Translations under genes and position numbers: made by a program
The notes under the pieces: generated by a model
Seen by the model: only the letters and a program-made list of their open reading frames with translations
The model's database searches: none
What the model was told of the DNA's origin: nothing
Shown: positions 50,383 through 58,924 of the stretch, in pieces
Position numbering within the stretch: the stretch's first letter is position 1
Layout: each line of letters opens with the position of its first letter
Source: Prosthecodimorpha staleyi
GTDB taxonomy: Bacteria; Pseudomonadota; Alphaproteobacteria; Rhizobiales; Ancalomicrobiaceae
Assembly: GCF_018729455.1 (NCBI RefSeq)
Contig: NZ_JAHHZF010000008.1
Location: 62,001 to 126,000 of the forward strand
DNA: 64,000 nucleotides
Direction: 5' to 3'

Positions 50383-51849
50383 ATGGGCGGGGCCGAAACG
50401 GCAGGGCAGAAGAGATCGTCGGGCTGGCGCAGTTCCGTCCGCCTGCGCCTGATGGTGCTGGCCGCCATCACCGTGGCGGCGACCCTGACGGTCGCCGGCA
50501 TCCTGCTCGTCGTCGCCTTTGAGCGCCACCTGGAGCGTCGTCTCGGGCTCGAACTCGATACCCGCTGGACGCAGTTGGCCGCCGCCCTGACCATCGACGG
50601 GACGGGCGCGGCGCGGCTCTCCCACGATCCGGGCGACCCTCGCTACGATCAGCCCTATAGCGGCATCTACTACGAGATCGGCAGCCCCGGCCGCGGTGAG
50701 GTCCGTTCGCGGTCGCTGTGGGATGCGGAACTCGGCCAGACCGCGATCGACGCCGCGGTGGCGGCCGGCGAGCCGATCGAGGTCGACGGCCCGAACGGCT
50801 CCGTGCTCTATCTTCTGTCCAAGCCGGTCAGCGTCGCCCATGCGTCCGGCGAACGCAGCTACACGATCTCGGTCGCGATCGACCATGTCGAGATCGAGAC
50901 GCTCGCCAGCGAGTTCGCGGCCGACGTGCGCAACGCCCTGATCGCCATCGCGCTGGTGCTCCTGGCCGGCACCTGGGCGCAGATCTCGCTCGGTCTCGGA
51001 CCGCTCGCCACGCTGCGGCGCGAACTCGATCAGATCCGGCGCGGCAGCAAGGAGCGCATGGAAGGCACCTTCCCGGACGAGGTCGGGCCGCTGGTCAGCG
51101 ATCTCAACGGCCTGCTCGACCGCCAGGACGATCTGATCCGCAAGGCGCGCGAGCGGGCCGGTACGCTCGCCCACGGCCTCAAGACTCCGCTGACCATCAT
51201 CCAGGCCGAGGCCCGGCGGCTGCAGCGGTCCGGGGCCATCGAGGCGGCCAAGACGCTGCGGGATCAGGTCGCCGCGATGAACGGCCATGTCGAACGCGAA
51301 CTGTCGCGCGCCCGCCTGCAGGGCAAGGCGGTTGCGGCCGGCCACGCCACGGCGGTCGCCGACACGGTCGGACGCATCGTCGCGCTCGAGCGGCGCATGC
51401 CGCGCGGCGGCGAACTGGACTGGATCATGGAGGTCGATTCGCGGCTTCGGGTCCGCATGGACGCCGACGATTTCGGCGAGGTGCTCGGCAATCTGCTCGA
51501 CAATGCCCGCAAATGGGCCGACGGAACCGTCCGGGTCTCGGCGACGGAGACCGACGGGACGGTCAGCCTGTCGGTCGACGACGACGGCCCCGGCATCCCG
51601 GCGGACATGCGGCTCGCGATGATGGAGCGCGGTACCAAGGCCGGCGCCCGCGTCGAAGGCTCCGGCCTGGGCCTCGCCATCGTCTCCGACGTGCTCGAAG
51701 CCTACGAGACCGGCCTGCATCTGGAGACGGCACCGTCCGGCGGCCTGCGCGCCCGGTTCGAAATCGAAGGCTGCGCCGCAGCGACACCGTCAACCGAGGC
51801 CGCCGCGCCGGTCCGCGAACCGGTGGCGATCCGGCCCGCGGCAGAGTGA
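50383..51849 (+). CDS. PhoQ/FeuQ-like sensor histidine kinase
   Basis: This 488-residue kinase has membrane helices at about 22-45 and 182-205 enclosing a periplasmic sensor (about 50-180), a short HAMP-like linker, a dimerisation helix with His264 in LAHGLKTPLTI, and an ATPase domain with NLLDNARKWA (N-box), DDDGPGI and GSGLGLAIVSDV. The HGLKTPL H-box is typical of PhoQ-type kinases. The cue is unknown; PhoQ/FeuQ relatives respond to envelope, osmotic or cation stress. Confidence 0.93.
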   Translation: MGGAETAGQKRSSGWRSSVRLRLMVLAAITVAATLTVAGILLVVAFERHLERRLGLELDTRWTQLAAALTIDGTGAARLSHDPGDPRYDQPYSGIYYEIGSPGRGEVRSRSLWDAELGQTAIDAAVAAGEPIEVDGPNGSVLYLLSKPVSVAHASGERSYTISVAIDHVEIETLASEFAADVRNALIAIALVLLAGTWAQISLGLGPLATLRRELDQIRRGSKERMEGTFPDEVGPLVSDLNGLLDRQDDLIRKARERAGTLAHGLKTPLTIIQAEARRLQRSGAIEAAKTLRDQVAAMNGHVERELSRARLQGKAVAAGHATAVADTVGRIVALERRMPRGGELDWIMEVDSRLRVRMDADDFGEVLGNLLDNARKWADGTVRVSATETDGTVSLSVDDDGPGIPADMRLAMMERGTKAGARVEGSGLGLAIVSDVLEAYETGLHLETAPSGGLRARFEIEGCAAATPSTEAAAPVREPVAIRPAAE

Positions 51850-51999
51850 CGCCCGCAGGCCGCGCACGCGGCGGGCCGGTATGCGGCGTCGCATAACGCG
51901 TCGCTCCGCGCCATGCTTGCGCTCGGGCGCATCCTCGGCTAACCGATCGAAGGTCCGTCCGGTGCCGTGGCGCCGGCCGACCAGGACGTGGAGACGCGC

Positions 52000-52338
52000 A
52001 TGACCTATGTGGTCACCGACAACTGCATCAAGTGCAAGTACACCGACTGCGTCGAAGTCTGTCCGGTCGATTGCTTCTATGAAGGCGAGAACATGCTCGT
52101 CATTCATCCCGACGAGTGCATCGATTGCGGCGTCTGCGAACCGGAATGCCCGGCCGACGCGATCAAGCCCGATACCGAGCAGGGCCTGGAATCCTGGCTG
52201 ACGGTCAATGCCGAATATGCCGCCAAGTGGCCGAACATCACCTCCAAGCGTGATGCCCTGCCGGATGCGAAGGAATGGGACGGCAAGCCGAACAAGTTCG
52301 CCGAGTTCTTCTCGCCCGAACCTGGCGAAGGCGACTGA
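52000..52338 (+). CDS. fdxA: 7Fe ferredoxin FdxA
   Basis: This 112-residue ferredoxin has two cluster-binding regions: [18 protein letters not shown] (3Fe-4S plus one 4Fe-4S ligand) and [12 protein letters not shown]. The [18 protein letters not shown] start is characteristic of FdxA of alphaproteobacteria. The C-terminal extension [16 protein letters not shown] fits. The ATG at 52000 follows GTGGAGA; the upstream frame to 51967 is not needed. It carries electrons in the cytoplasm; its partner is unknown. fdxA next to carD is a conserved pair. Confidence 0.96.
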   Translation: MTYVVTDNCIKCKYTDCVEVCPVDCFYEGENMLVIHPDECIDCGVCEPECPADAIKPDTEQGLESWLTVNAEYAAKWPNITSKRDALPDAKEWDGKPNKFAEFFSPEPGEGD

Positions 52339-52973
52339 AGCCCCGCGGATTGCGCGTCCCGGCTGCGAGGCTCCGGAATTGGCCATGCACAGTGTGCATG
52401 ACAGGATGGCTGCATCCAGCCTTGTGCATGCCTGGGGTTCATCCCATGTGCGGTCGGGCGGCTCGTCGCCGAAAACGTCGCTTCGCCCGGTGGGGCGGAC
52501 CGATTGCCGTCGAATACCGGCGCCGAAGCCCCGAAAACCGACGTGACGCAGCGAGATGCGCGTCGATGCCGGATGCTGCCGGTCCCGGGCCGGGCCGGCA
52601 GGGTTCCAACCGAACGGTCAAAATCGCTGTCGTATCGCTTTGATTTGGACGCGTTTTGTGGTAAAGGTCACACACAGTCGAATTTTCCCCTCCGGCAATC
52701 TCCCCTAGGGAGTTCACGCATGATCGGCTTGAGCGAAGAAATGGCTCGGCGGAACGTCGATATGCGTTGTGATGTTCGGTGGTGGGTGTCTCGCAGGACC
52801 GGCTGAGATTTCTAAGATCGACCCGTAACCGGTGACGGCTTCCTGCCGAAGCCGGCTTTCGTGTCGTTGCTACCGGTCCGTGCCTCCTCCGGGGGCCGCG
52901 TGATCGGGGGGACTGTCCTCAGGATCATCCGGCGGGGCGCCGGGCGGTCGACATGCGCAGGAGTGATGGGCGT
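52339..52973. other. Long leader region upstream of carD
   Basis: A 635-bp region with no protein-coding gene I can firmly support. It contains a 17-nt odd palindrome, CATGCACAGTGTGCATG (52384-52400), and a short frame with a good ribosome binding site (listed separately). AT content rises around 52630-52700, where a promoter for carD is plausible. No known riboswitch or small RNA was recognised. Confidence 0.5.
52720..52806 (+). CDS. Possible 28-residue small ORF upstream of carD
   Basis: ATG 52720 has AGGGAG nine bases upstream. The frame encodes 28 residues beginning MIGLSEEMARRNVD and ending VRWWVSRRTG. It is too short for family comparison. It could be a leader peptide for carD or chance. 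It ends about 170 bp before the carD start. Confidence 0.3.
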   Translation: MIGLSEEMARRNVDMRCDVRWWVSRRTG

Positions 52974-53573
52974 ATGGCCACCAATACGAAGAAGACGTCG
53001 CAGACCCGCCAAGGATTCAAGGCGGGAGAGCACATCGTTTACCCCGCCCACGGCGTTGGACAGATCACGTCGATCGAAGAACAGGAGATCGCGGGGTACA
53101 AGCTCGAACTGTTCGTCATCTCCTTCGAGAAGGACAAGATGACCCTGCGCGTCCCGGTCCCGAAGATCGCCACCGTCGGCATGCGCAAGCTGTCCGAGCC
53201 GGATGCGGTCAAGAAGGCCTTGGAGACCGTCAAGGGCCGCGCGCGCGTCAAGCGCACCATGTGGTCCCGTCGCGCCCAGGAATACGAAGCCAAGATCAAT
53301 TCCGGCGATCTGATCGCCATCGCCGAGGTCGTGCGCGATCTCTATCGCGCGGACAGCCAGCCGGAACAGTCCTATTCCGAGCGCCAGCTCTACGAGGCGG
53401 CGCTGGATCGGATGGCGCGCGAGGTTGCGGCGGTCAACCGCATCTCCGAGACCGAGGCGATCCGCCAGATCGAGTCCAATCTCCTCAAGAACCCGCGCCG
53501 CAACGCCAAGCCGGCCGAGGGCGAGGCCGAGGTGGAAGGGGAGTTCGAGGACGAGCAGGAAGAGGCCGCCTGA
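52974..53573 (+). CDS. carD: CarD family RNA polymerase-binding regulator
   Basis: This 199-residue protein has an N-terminal Tudor-like RNA-polymerase interaction domain (about 14-75: FKAGEHIVYPAHGVGQITSIEE, LFVISFEKDKMTLRVP) and a C-terminal helical DNA-binding domain (about 80-170), followed by an acidic tail rich in Glu. CarD stabilises open promoter complexes, notably at rRNA and stress genes. The ATG at 52974 is preceded by AGGAG; seven residues of open frame upstream are excluded. A canonical terminator follows. Confidence 0.95.
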   Translation: MATNTKKTSQTRQGFKAGEHIVYPAHGVGQITSIEEQEIAGYKLELFVISFEKDKMTLRVPVPKIATVGMRKLSEPDAVKKALETVKGRARVKRTMWSRRAQEYEAKINSGDLIAIAEVVRDLYRADSQPEQSYSERQLYEAALDRMAREVAAVNRISETEAIRQIESNLLKNPRRNAKPAEGEAEVEGEFEDEQEEAA

Positions 53574-53606
53574 CCAGCACCTCACGAAATCGTCACGCGA
53601 GAATCG

Positions 53607-53634
53607 AAAAGGCCCGGGCGTTCCGGGCCTTTTT
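53607..53634 (+). terminator. Intrinsic terminator of carD
   Basis: AAGGCCCGG (53609-53617) and CCGGGCCTT (53623-53631) form a 9-bp GC-rich stem with loop GCGTT, followed by a run of T. This is the clearest rho-independent terminator in the window. Confidence 0.92.
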
Positions 53635-53977
53635 CATGTTCGGGGCCTTGTTTCGCTCCGGGCGCACTCCGATATCGTCAATAGGGGTTAACGCTTAGGT
53701 CGCACCGGCACCGCAGGGTATGCATCCTGTGGCGCCGAGGCCCGGCGGCGGCTCGACTTCGTTTCGACGCCGCCGACGAGGCGAAAGCGGGCGGCGTGGC
53801 GAAGGCGGACGGCAGGGAAATCGTCGCCGGCACGCCAGAAACCGGTGTGCCTGGTGGCAACCTGTGGCGAGGCTCTGCGTTTCCCCTGGGACGGCGCGGT
53901 CCGCCGATGGCGGCTGATCCGGAGACGTATCGGCGCCGTAGGCAGTCGGTACGCCGCTCGGAAGAAGGAGAGGCCCG
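53635..53977. other. Region upstream of rpoH, no gene
   Basis: About 340 bp between the carD terminator and rpoH. No coding frame with family resemblance. GAAGGAGAGG directly precedes the rpoH ATG. Promoter elements could not be assigned with confidence. Confidence 0.5.
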
Positions 53978-54844
53978 ATGAACCAGGCGATGAGTGCCCG
54001 GCGCCAATTCGTCAAGGCCGCCATGGCGGCGCCCTACCTCACGCGCGAGGAGGAGCACGATCTTGCCGTGCGCTGGCGCGAAACCCAGGACCAAGTCGCG
54101 CTGCACAGGATGACGTCGGCCCATATGCGCCTCGTCATCGCGCTGGCGTCGCGGTTCCGGCATTTCGGCCTGTCGATGAGCGACCTGATCCAGGAGGGGC
54201 ATGTCGGCCTCCTGGAGGCGGCCGCGCGCTTCGAGCCGGATCGCAACGTCCGCTTCTCGACCTATGCGACTTGGTGGATTCGCGCCTCGATGCAGGACTA
54301 TATCCTGCGCAACTGGTCGATCGTGCGCGGCGGCACCTCGTCGGCGCAGAAGGCCCTGTTCTTCAACCTGCGCCGCCTGCGCGCACGGCTCAACCGCGGC
54401 GTCGACCAGATGCCGGTCGAGAGCCTGTTCACCGAGATCGCCGAGGCGATCGGCGTCTCCAAGGCCGATGTGGAATTGATGAATGCGCGCCTGTCGGGCC
54501 CGGATTCCTCGCTCAACGCGCCGGTCGTCGAGGCCGACGGCAATGGCGCCGACCGGCAGGATTTCCTGGTCTGCGACAAGCCGCTGCAGGACGAAACCGT
54601 TGGCGAGCGCATCGACGGCGAGCGCCGGGTCATGTGGCTCCGGCGGGCGCTCGGTGTGCTGAGCGAGCGCGAATTGCGCATCGTGCGCGAGCGGCGCCTC
54701 GAGGACGAGGGTGCGACGCTGGAGGCGCTCGGCGCGAAGCTCGGCATCTCCAAGGAGCGCGTGCGCCAGATCGAGAACCGGGCGCTCGAAAAGCTGCGCG
54801 CCGCGCTCCTGCATCAGGAGCCCGACCAGGCCGCCTTCGGCTGA
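53978..54844 (+). CDS. rpoH: Sigma-32 family heat-shock sigma factor (RpoH2-type)
   Basis: This 288-residue sigma-70 family factor has region 2 (HMRLVIALASRFRHFGLSMSDLIQEGHVGLLEAA, RFSTYATWWIRASMQDYILRNWSIVR-type block), the RpoH box QKALFFNLRR just after it, and region 4 (LSERELRIVRERRL, then LEALGAKLGISKERVRQIENRAL). There is no region 1.1. The RpoH box identifies it as a sigma-32 relative. Adjacency to carD and a divergent second-copy character suggest the RpoH2 paralogue, which in alphaproteobacteria serves oxidative or photooxidative stress. The strong upstream ribosome binding site fixes the start. Confidence 0.93.
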   Translation: MNQAMSARRQFVKAAMAAPYLTREEEHDLAVRWRETQDQVALHRMTSAHMRLVIALASRFRHFGLSMSDLIQEGHVGLLEAAARFEPDRNVRFSTYATWWIRASMQDYILRNWSIVRGGTSSAQKALFFNLRRLRARLNRGVDQMPVESLFTEIAEAIGVSKADVELMNARLSGPDSSLNAPVVEADGNGADRQDFLVCDKPLQDETVGERIDGERRVMWLRRALGVLSERELRIVRERRLEDEGATLEALGAKLGISKERVRQIENRALEKLRAALLHQEPDQAAFG

Positions 54845-55108
54845 TCGCAGGCGCTGCCGCCTTCGCCGCGCGTCGCATCGCGCCATCCGAGGCACATGTC
54901 CGGGTCGCGCCATCCCGGCGCAAGCCCTGCCGGCCGGCCGGCCGCGACGCCGCCCGGGGAGGAAAATCGACGCAACATTGTTTCTGAACGGTTTCTTTAA
55001 GGGCATTCAGGGCCGGTTCCGGCCGGCCTCGCTAGTCTCCCTGCATCAGGACGCGCCGACCGATCCGATGGGGAGCGGTCCGGCCTCGAGCCCTCCAGGA
55101 GACCCGCC

Positions 55109-55450
55109 ATGACCCGCAGCGCCGCCCTTGCCCTGACCGTTCTCGCGCTTTCCGCCGCCGCCACGCTGACCGCCGGCCCGGCCGCCGCCAAGGCCTGCAC
55201 CAACGGCGTCTGCGCCTCCAGCACCGACGACGGCCGCACCGTCAACGTCTATCTCTCGACCCGCCTGATCGGCGTCACGCACTACAATGTCCGCCGCAAC
55301 GGCAGCCAGTTCGAATCCAGGGGCTTCTTCAATTTCTCGGCGCGCAAGGGCTTCGACCAGGGCTATCACGTCCAGGCCTGCCGCCGCGGCGGCCTGCTGC
55401 AGAAGTCGACCTGCACGCCCTGGGCCGATTTCCACCACACGACCCGCTGA
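55109..55450 (+). CDS. Small exported Cys-containing protein, unknown
   Basis: This 113-residue protein has a clear signal peptide (about 1-27, ending AAAKA) and a mature part with four cysteines (KACTNGVCAS, QACRRGG, STCTPW) that could form two disulfides, and strand-like segments TVNVYLSTRLIGVTHYNV. I do not recognise it. The ATG is preceded by CAGGAG. It converges with the lytic transglycosylase gene. Confidence 0.7.
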   Translation: MTRSAALALTVLALSAAATLTAGPAAAKACTNGVCASSTDDGRTVNVYLSTRLIGVTHYNVRRNGSQFESRGFFNFSARKGFDQGYHVQACRRGGLLQKSTCTPWADFHHTTR

Positions 55451-55529
55451 TGCCGGTCCTGCTCCGGCCGGCCGGATGGCGCGGATCCCCCTCGGATCCG
55501 CGCCATTGTCGCGTCGGCGGCGGGCCGCC

Positions 55530-56735
55530 TCAGCCGCCGCGCAGCCGCTCGATCAGTTCGGTGGTCGGATAGCTGTCGGCCGGCAGGCCGTAGCGCATCT
55601 GCGCCTGCTTGACGGCGCTGCGGGTGGCATTGCCGACCCGCCCGTCCGGTTGCTCGCGCGAGAAGCCGCGGCGCAGCAGCAGGCCCTGCAACTCGCGCAC
55701 CTGCTCGGTGGTCAGCGGCGTGACGGTGCCGTTGCCGGGCGAGACCGGCGGCGCGCCGGACAGCCGCGTGGCGTAGTAGGCGGCCGTGGTGGCGTAGACG
55801 AAGGCCTTGTTCCAGCCGAGGAAGGCCTGGAAATTCGGGTAGGCCAGGAAGGCCGGCCCGTTCCGGCCCATCGGCAGAAGAAGGGAAGCCGGCTGGCCGT
55901 CGGCCGGCAGGCTGCCATGTGCGGCCGCCACGCCCCAGCGCGCCCATTGCGCGCGCGGATGCCGGATCGTGAGATCGGCCTGGTCCCAGCGCAGGTCTGC
56001 GGGCACCCGCACCTCCTGCAGCCAGGGCTCGCCGCGCTTCCAGCCGAAATGGACCAGCAGGTTGGCCCCCGAGGCGAGCGCGTCGGGCACCGAATTGATC
56101 ACGTCGCGCCGGCCGTCGCCGTCGAAATCGACGCCGCTGCGGTCGTAGTCGGTCGGCGTCATCATCATGTGGCCGGCCTCGCCGGCCCAGTCGCCGACCA
56201 TCTGGGCGGGCGTCAGGTCGCCCTTCTCGACGATGCGCAGCGCGTCGATCAGTTCCGGGCGGAAGAAATCCGGCCGGCGGCAGTCATAGGCGAGCGTCGC
56301 CAGCGAGGTGAAGATCGGATACTTGCCCTTGTCGGAGCCGAAATCGGTCTCCAGTCCCCAGAAGGCGACCAGCACCGGCGCCGGCACGCCGAATTTCTGC
56401 TCGATGCGCCCGAGCAGCGCCGCCTGGCTCTTCAGGAGCGCGCCGCCGCGGCTCATCCGGTCGGCCGAGACCATCCGCCCGGCGAATTGCAGAAAGGTCT
56501 GCTGGAACACGCCCTGGCCGCGGTCGCGCCTGACGATGCCGGGATCGAACTGCACCGGCCCGAGCGCCGCCTGGATGGTCGCCTGCGAGATCCCCGCCGC
56601 CGCCGCCTCGCGCCTGACCCCGTCGAGCCAGCGCGGAAAATCCAGCCCGTTCTGACATTCCGGCCCGGCGTATGCCGGCGTGGCCGCCATCAGGCCGAGC
56701 GCAATGCCCGCCGCTGCCCATTTCCTCGCAATCAT
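55530..56735 (-). CDS. MltB-type lytic murein transglycosylase with peptidoglycan-binding domain
   Basis: This 401-residue exported enzyme cleaves glycan strands with 1,6-anhydro ends. It has a signal peptide (about 1-23), an SLT_2/MltB catalytic domain with Glu129 in FWGLETDFG, MMMTPTDYDRSGVDFDGDGRRDV (family-specific block) and PNFQAFLGWNKAFVYA, and a C-terminal PG_binding_1 domain (about 340-401, VRELQGLLLRRGF...DGRVGNATRSAVKQAQ). The ATG at 56735 has GGGAG six bases upstream; the one at 56741 is too close to it. Confidence 0.9.
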   Translation of the reverse strand: MIARKWAAAGIALGLMAATPAYAGPECQNGLDFPRWLDGVRREAAAAGISQATIQAALGPVQFDPGIVRRDRGQGVFQQTFLQFAGRMVSADRMSRGGALLKSQAALLGRIEQKFGVPAPVLVAFWGLETDFGSDKGKYPIFTSLATLAYDCRRPDFFRPELIDALRIVEKGDLTPAQMVGDWAGEAGHMMMTPTDYDRSGVDFDGDGRRDVINSVPDALASGANLLVHFGWKRGEPWLQEVRVPADLRWDQADLTIRHPRAQWARWGVAAAHGSLPADGQPASLLLPMGRNGPAFLAYPNFQAFLGWNKAFVYATTAAYYATRLSGAPPVSPGNGTVTPLTTEQVRELQGLLLRRGFSREQPDGRVGNATRSAVKQAQMRYGLPADSYPTTELIERLRGG

Positions 56736-56815
56736 CGGCATCTCCCGTCGCGTCCGAATCGTCCGCTGGCATACCGACCGAGTGTGGCGGATCTCCGCGC
56801 GGCGCAGCCTGCCGA

Positions 56816-57418
56816 TCACAAACCGTGCGGATGCGCCGAGAGCCAGGGGCGGTACCGTTCCCGCGCGGCGGCCTGCGCTCCTGCGTCCGGCCAGAAGAGG
56901 TCAGCACCGCCGTCATAGGGCGCAAAGACGGCACCATTTTCCGCCGACATGAAGAGGGTCGGCGCCATGTCGCCCTCGGCGACAAGCAGCAGCAACGGAT
57001 CGAAGGCGCCGGACTGCCAGGTTATCGGCCGCGCCATCACGGTCCATCGGATCGGCTGGTCCGGATCCTCGTCCACGGTGAAGTCGAAGGCGACGGACAG
57101 CCCCCAGCGCGACGCCGCCGCTTCCCGCCCGGCCACGACGCTATCCGGCTGCCACCCGTCCGGCGCCTCCCAGAAGCTCTGCACCAGAAAGGCCGCCCCC
57201 TCTTCTCCCAAAAGATCCCCGGCAATATCGTTCTGCCGCCGCAACAGTTCCGCCCGATCCGCCGCATCAGCAGGGTAGCGCCGCGATTCTGGCAGTGAGT
57301 GAATCCGCAGCCAGTGCGGGGCCTCGGCCCAGCGCATCATGAAGCCGACGGGCTTCCGGTCGCCGTGCCAATGGCGCCATGCCTGCGAGAAGTCGTGCAT
57401 GGTCGAGGTCGCGGGCAT
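56816..57418 (-). CDS. Hypothetical protein, possibly DUF3885-like
   Basis: This 200-residue soluble protein contains HWLRIHSLPESRRYPADAADRAELLRRQND near residues 35-65, then alternating strands (FLVQSFWEAPDG, GLSVAFDFTVDEDPD, LLLLVAEGDMAP, FAPYDGGADLFW). The overall pattern, with a WLR-x-H-x-LP-x-S-x-RY segment and a GGAD motif late in the chain, recalls DUF3885 proteins; I am not certain. The ATG at 57418 follows GAGGAG five bases upstream. Confidence 0.65.
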   Translation of the reverse strand: MPATSTMHDFSQAWRHWHGDRKPVGFMMRWAEAPHWLRIHSLPESRRYPADAADRAELLRRQNDIAGDLLGEEGAAFLVQSFWEAPDGWQPDSVVAGREAAASRWGLSVAFDFTVDEDPDQPIRWTVMARPITWQSGAFDPLLLLVAEGDMAPTLFMSAENGAVFAPYDGGADLFWPDAGAQAAARERYRPWLSAHPHGL

Positions 57419-57527
57419 GACATCTCCTCTCACCAATCGAGCATGGGGAAATGCCCGAATCAGGCGGCATTGCTGTTTACGCCAGCCTCAACGCGCGCTC
57501 GAAAACCGAATCGGACAATCAGAAACC

Positions 57528-57604
<77 letters not shown>

Positions 57605-57784
57605 GACCAGGTCGGTCCATAGCATGATTCCGGGCGCTGTGCAGCATCCGGATCGGGGGCGGCGCGTCGGCCCCGGCCGGGGCGGGCGGAGCCCGGGGGC
57701 TGCCCGAAGCTTGCTGCGGGAGCGTCACAATCATGCCGAAGGCGGGTGCCAGCCTGATGCCTGTCGGTGCGGGTACGGGCCAAT

Positions 57785-58924
57785 ATGGCAGTCTTCAGCG
57801 GGTTTCAGCAGGACGGGCGGCGGGGGACCGGCGGGCGCATGCCGGTCTGGCTGGCGGTTGCGGGTTCGGTCGCCCTGCCGCCTGCGGCGATGGCGCCGGG
57901 GGCGGCGGTGGCGGACGAGGATCCCTGCCTCGGCGGGGAGGGCGAGGCGGTCCGGGCGGTGCGGGCGCTGTCCGGCGACGGTTTCCGGCTCGACGACGGT
58001 CGCGTGGTGCGTCTGGCGCTGGTCGCCGCGCCGCGGATTTCGCTGCCGGCGCATCGCGGGCATGGAGCCGTCACGATGGCGGAGGCGGCGTCGGAGACCG
58101 GGATGCCGGACGCGCCGTCGGACGCGGCGGGCGAGGCGGACCGGGCCGCGGGGCCGGATGGCGCCGAGGCGGACGACGACGCCGGTGGCGCTTCCGGGGA
58201 TATGCCGCGGGACCAGGACGGCGCCGGCAGCGGCGCGGCCGTCGGCGACGGGCGGAACCGGGCGGCCGGCCTCGGCGGGCCGGAGGGCGATCCCGCCGGC
58301 CTTGCGGCCGGTGCCGGAATGACGGCTGATGCCGCGCCGGTCGAACGGGCGGCGCGCGCGGAACTCGCCCGGCTGGTCGAGGGGCGGGACCTCCTTCTCC
58401 ATGGCGGCCGCATCGACCGGCACGGCCGGACGATCGCGCAGGCCGCCGATGCGGCGACCGGGCAGGGGATCGCGGCGGCCCTGGCGGCCGTCGGCGCGGT
58501 GCGGGTCATGCCCGCGGGGCGCGGCGGCGGCGCGGGCCAGGACGGGGCCTGCATCCGGCATCTCATCGCGGCCGAAGCCACGGCCCGTGCCGCCGGGCGC
58601 GGGCTCTGGGCAGAGCCGGCCTTTGCGGTGCGCCGGGCGGACGATCCGGCACTGGCCGCGGCGGCGGGCAGCTATGTCCTGGTCGAGGGCAAGGTGCTCT
58701 CGACGGGACGGTCCGGACCGAGGCACTATCTCAATTTCGGGACGGATTTCCGCAGTGACTTCACGGCCGTCATCGACGATAAGGACACAGCACGGTTCAC
58801 CCGCGCCGGCGTTGGGCCGGCGGCCCTGAAGGGTCGGGTGGTCCGGCTTCGGGGCTGGCTCGACGACCGCGACGGCGGATTCATGCGGCTGGGCCTGCCC
58901 GAGGAGATCGAATGGGTGCGCTAG
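57785..58924 (+). CDS. Thermonuclease-fold (SNase-like) exported protein, degenerate active site
   Basis: This 379-residue protein has a hydrophobic segment (about 20-45) that fits a signal peptide, then a split SNase-like OB fold: GDGFRLDDGRVVRLALVAAPR (about 70-90), a low-complexity Ala/Gly/Asp-rich insert of about 90 residues, LARLVEGRDLLLHGGRIDRHGRTIAQ, and a second OB-like part with GSYVLVEGKVLSTGRSGPRHYLNFG. In staphylococcal nuclease the VDTPE loop provides Asp40 and Glu43; here it reads VAAPR, so both are lost. An ATG at 57839 would place the signal peptide at the very N-terminus and may be the true start. It overlaps the M48 gene by 13 bp. Confidence 0.7.
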   Translation: MAVFSGFQQDGRRGTGGRMPVWLAVAGSVALPPAAMAPGAAVADEDPCLGGEGEAVRAVRALSGDGFRLDDGRVVRLALVAAPRISLPAHRGHGAVTMAEAASETGMPDAPSDAAGEADRAAGPDGAEADDDAGGASGDMPRDQDGAGSGAAVGDGRNRAAGLGGPEGDPAGLAAGAGMTADAAPVERAARAELARLVEGRDLLLHGGRIDRHGRTIAQAADAATGQGIAAALAAVGAVRVMPAGRGGGAGQDGACIRHLIAAEATARAAGRGLWAEPAFAVRRADDPALAAAAGSYVLVEGKVLSTGRSGPRHYLNFGTDFRSDFTAVIDDKDTARFTRAGVGPAALKGRVVRLRGWLDDRDGGFMRLGLPEEIEWVR

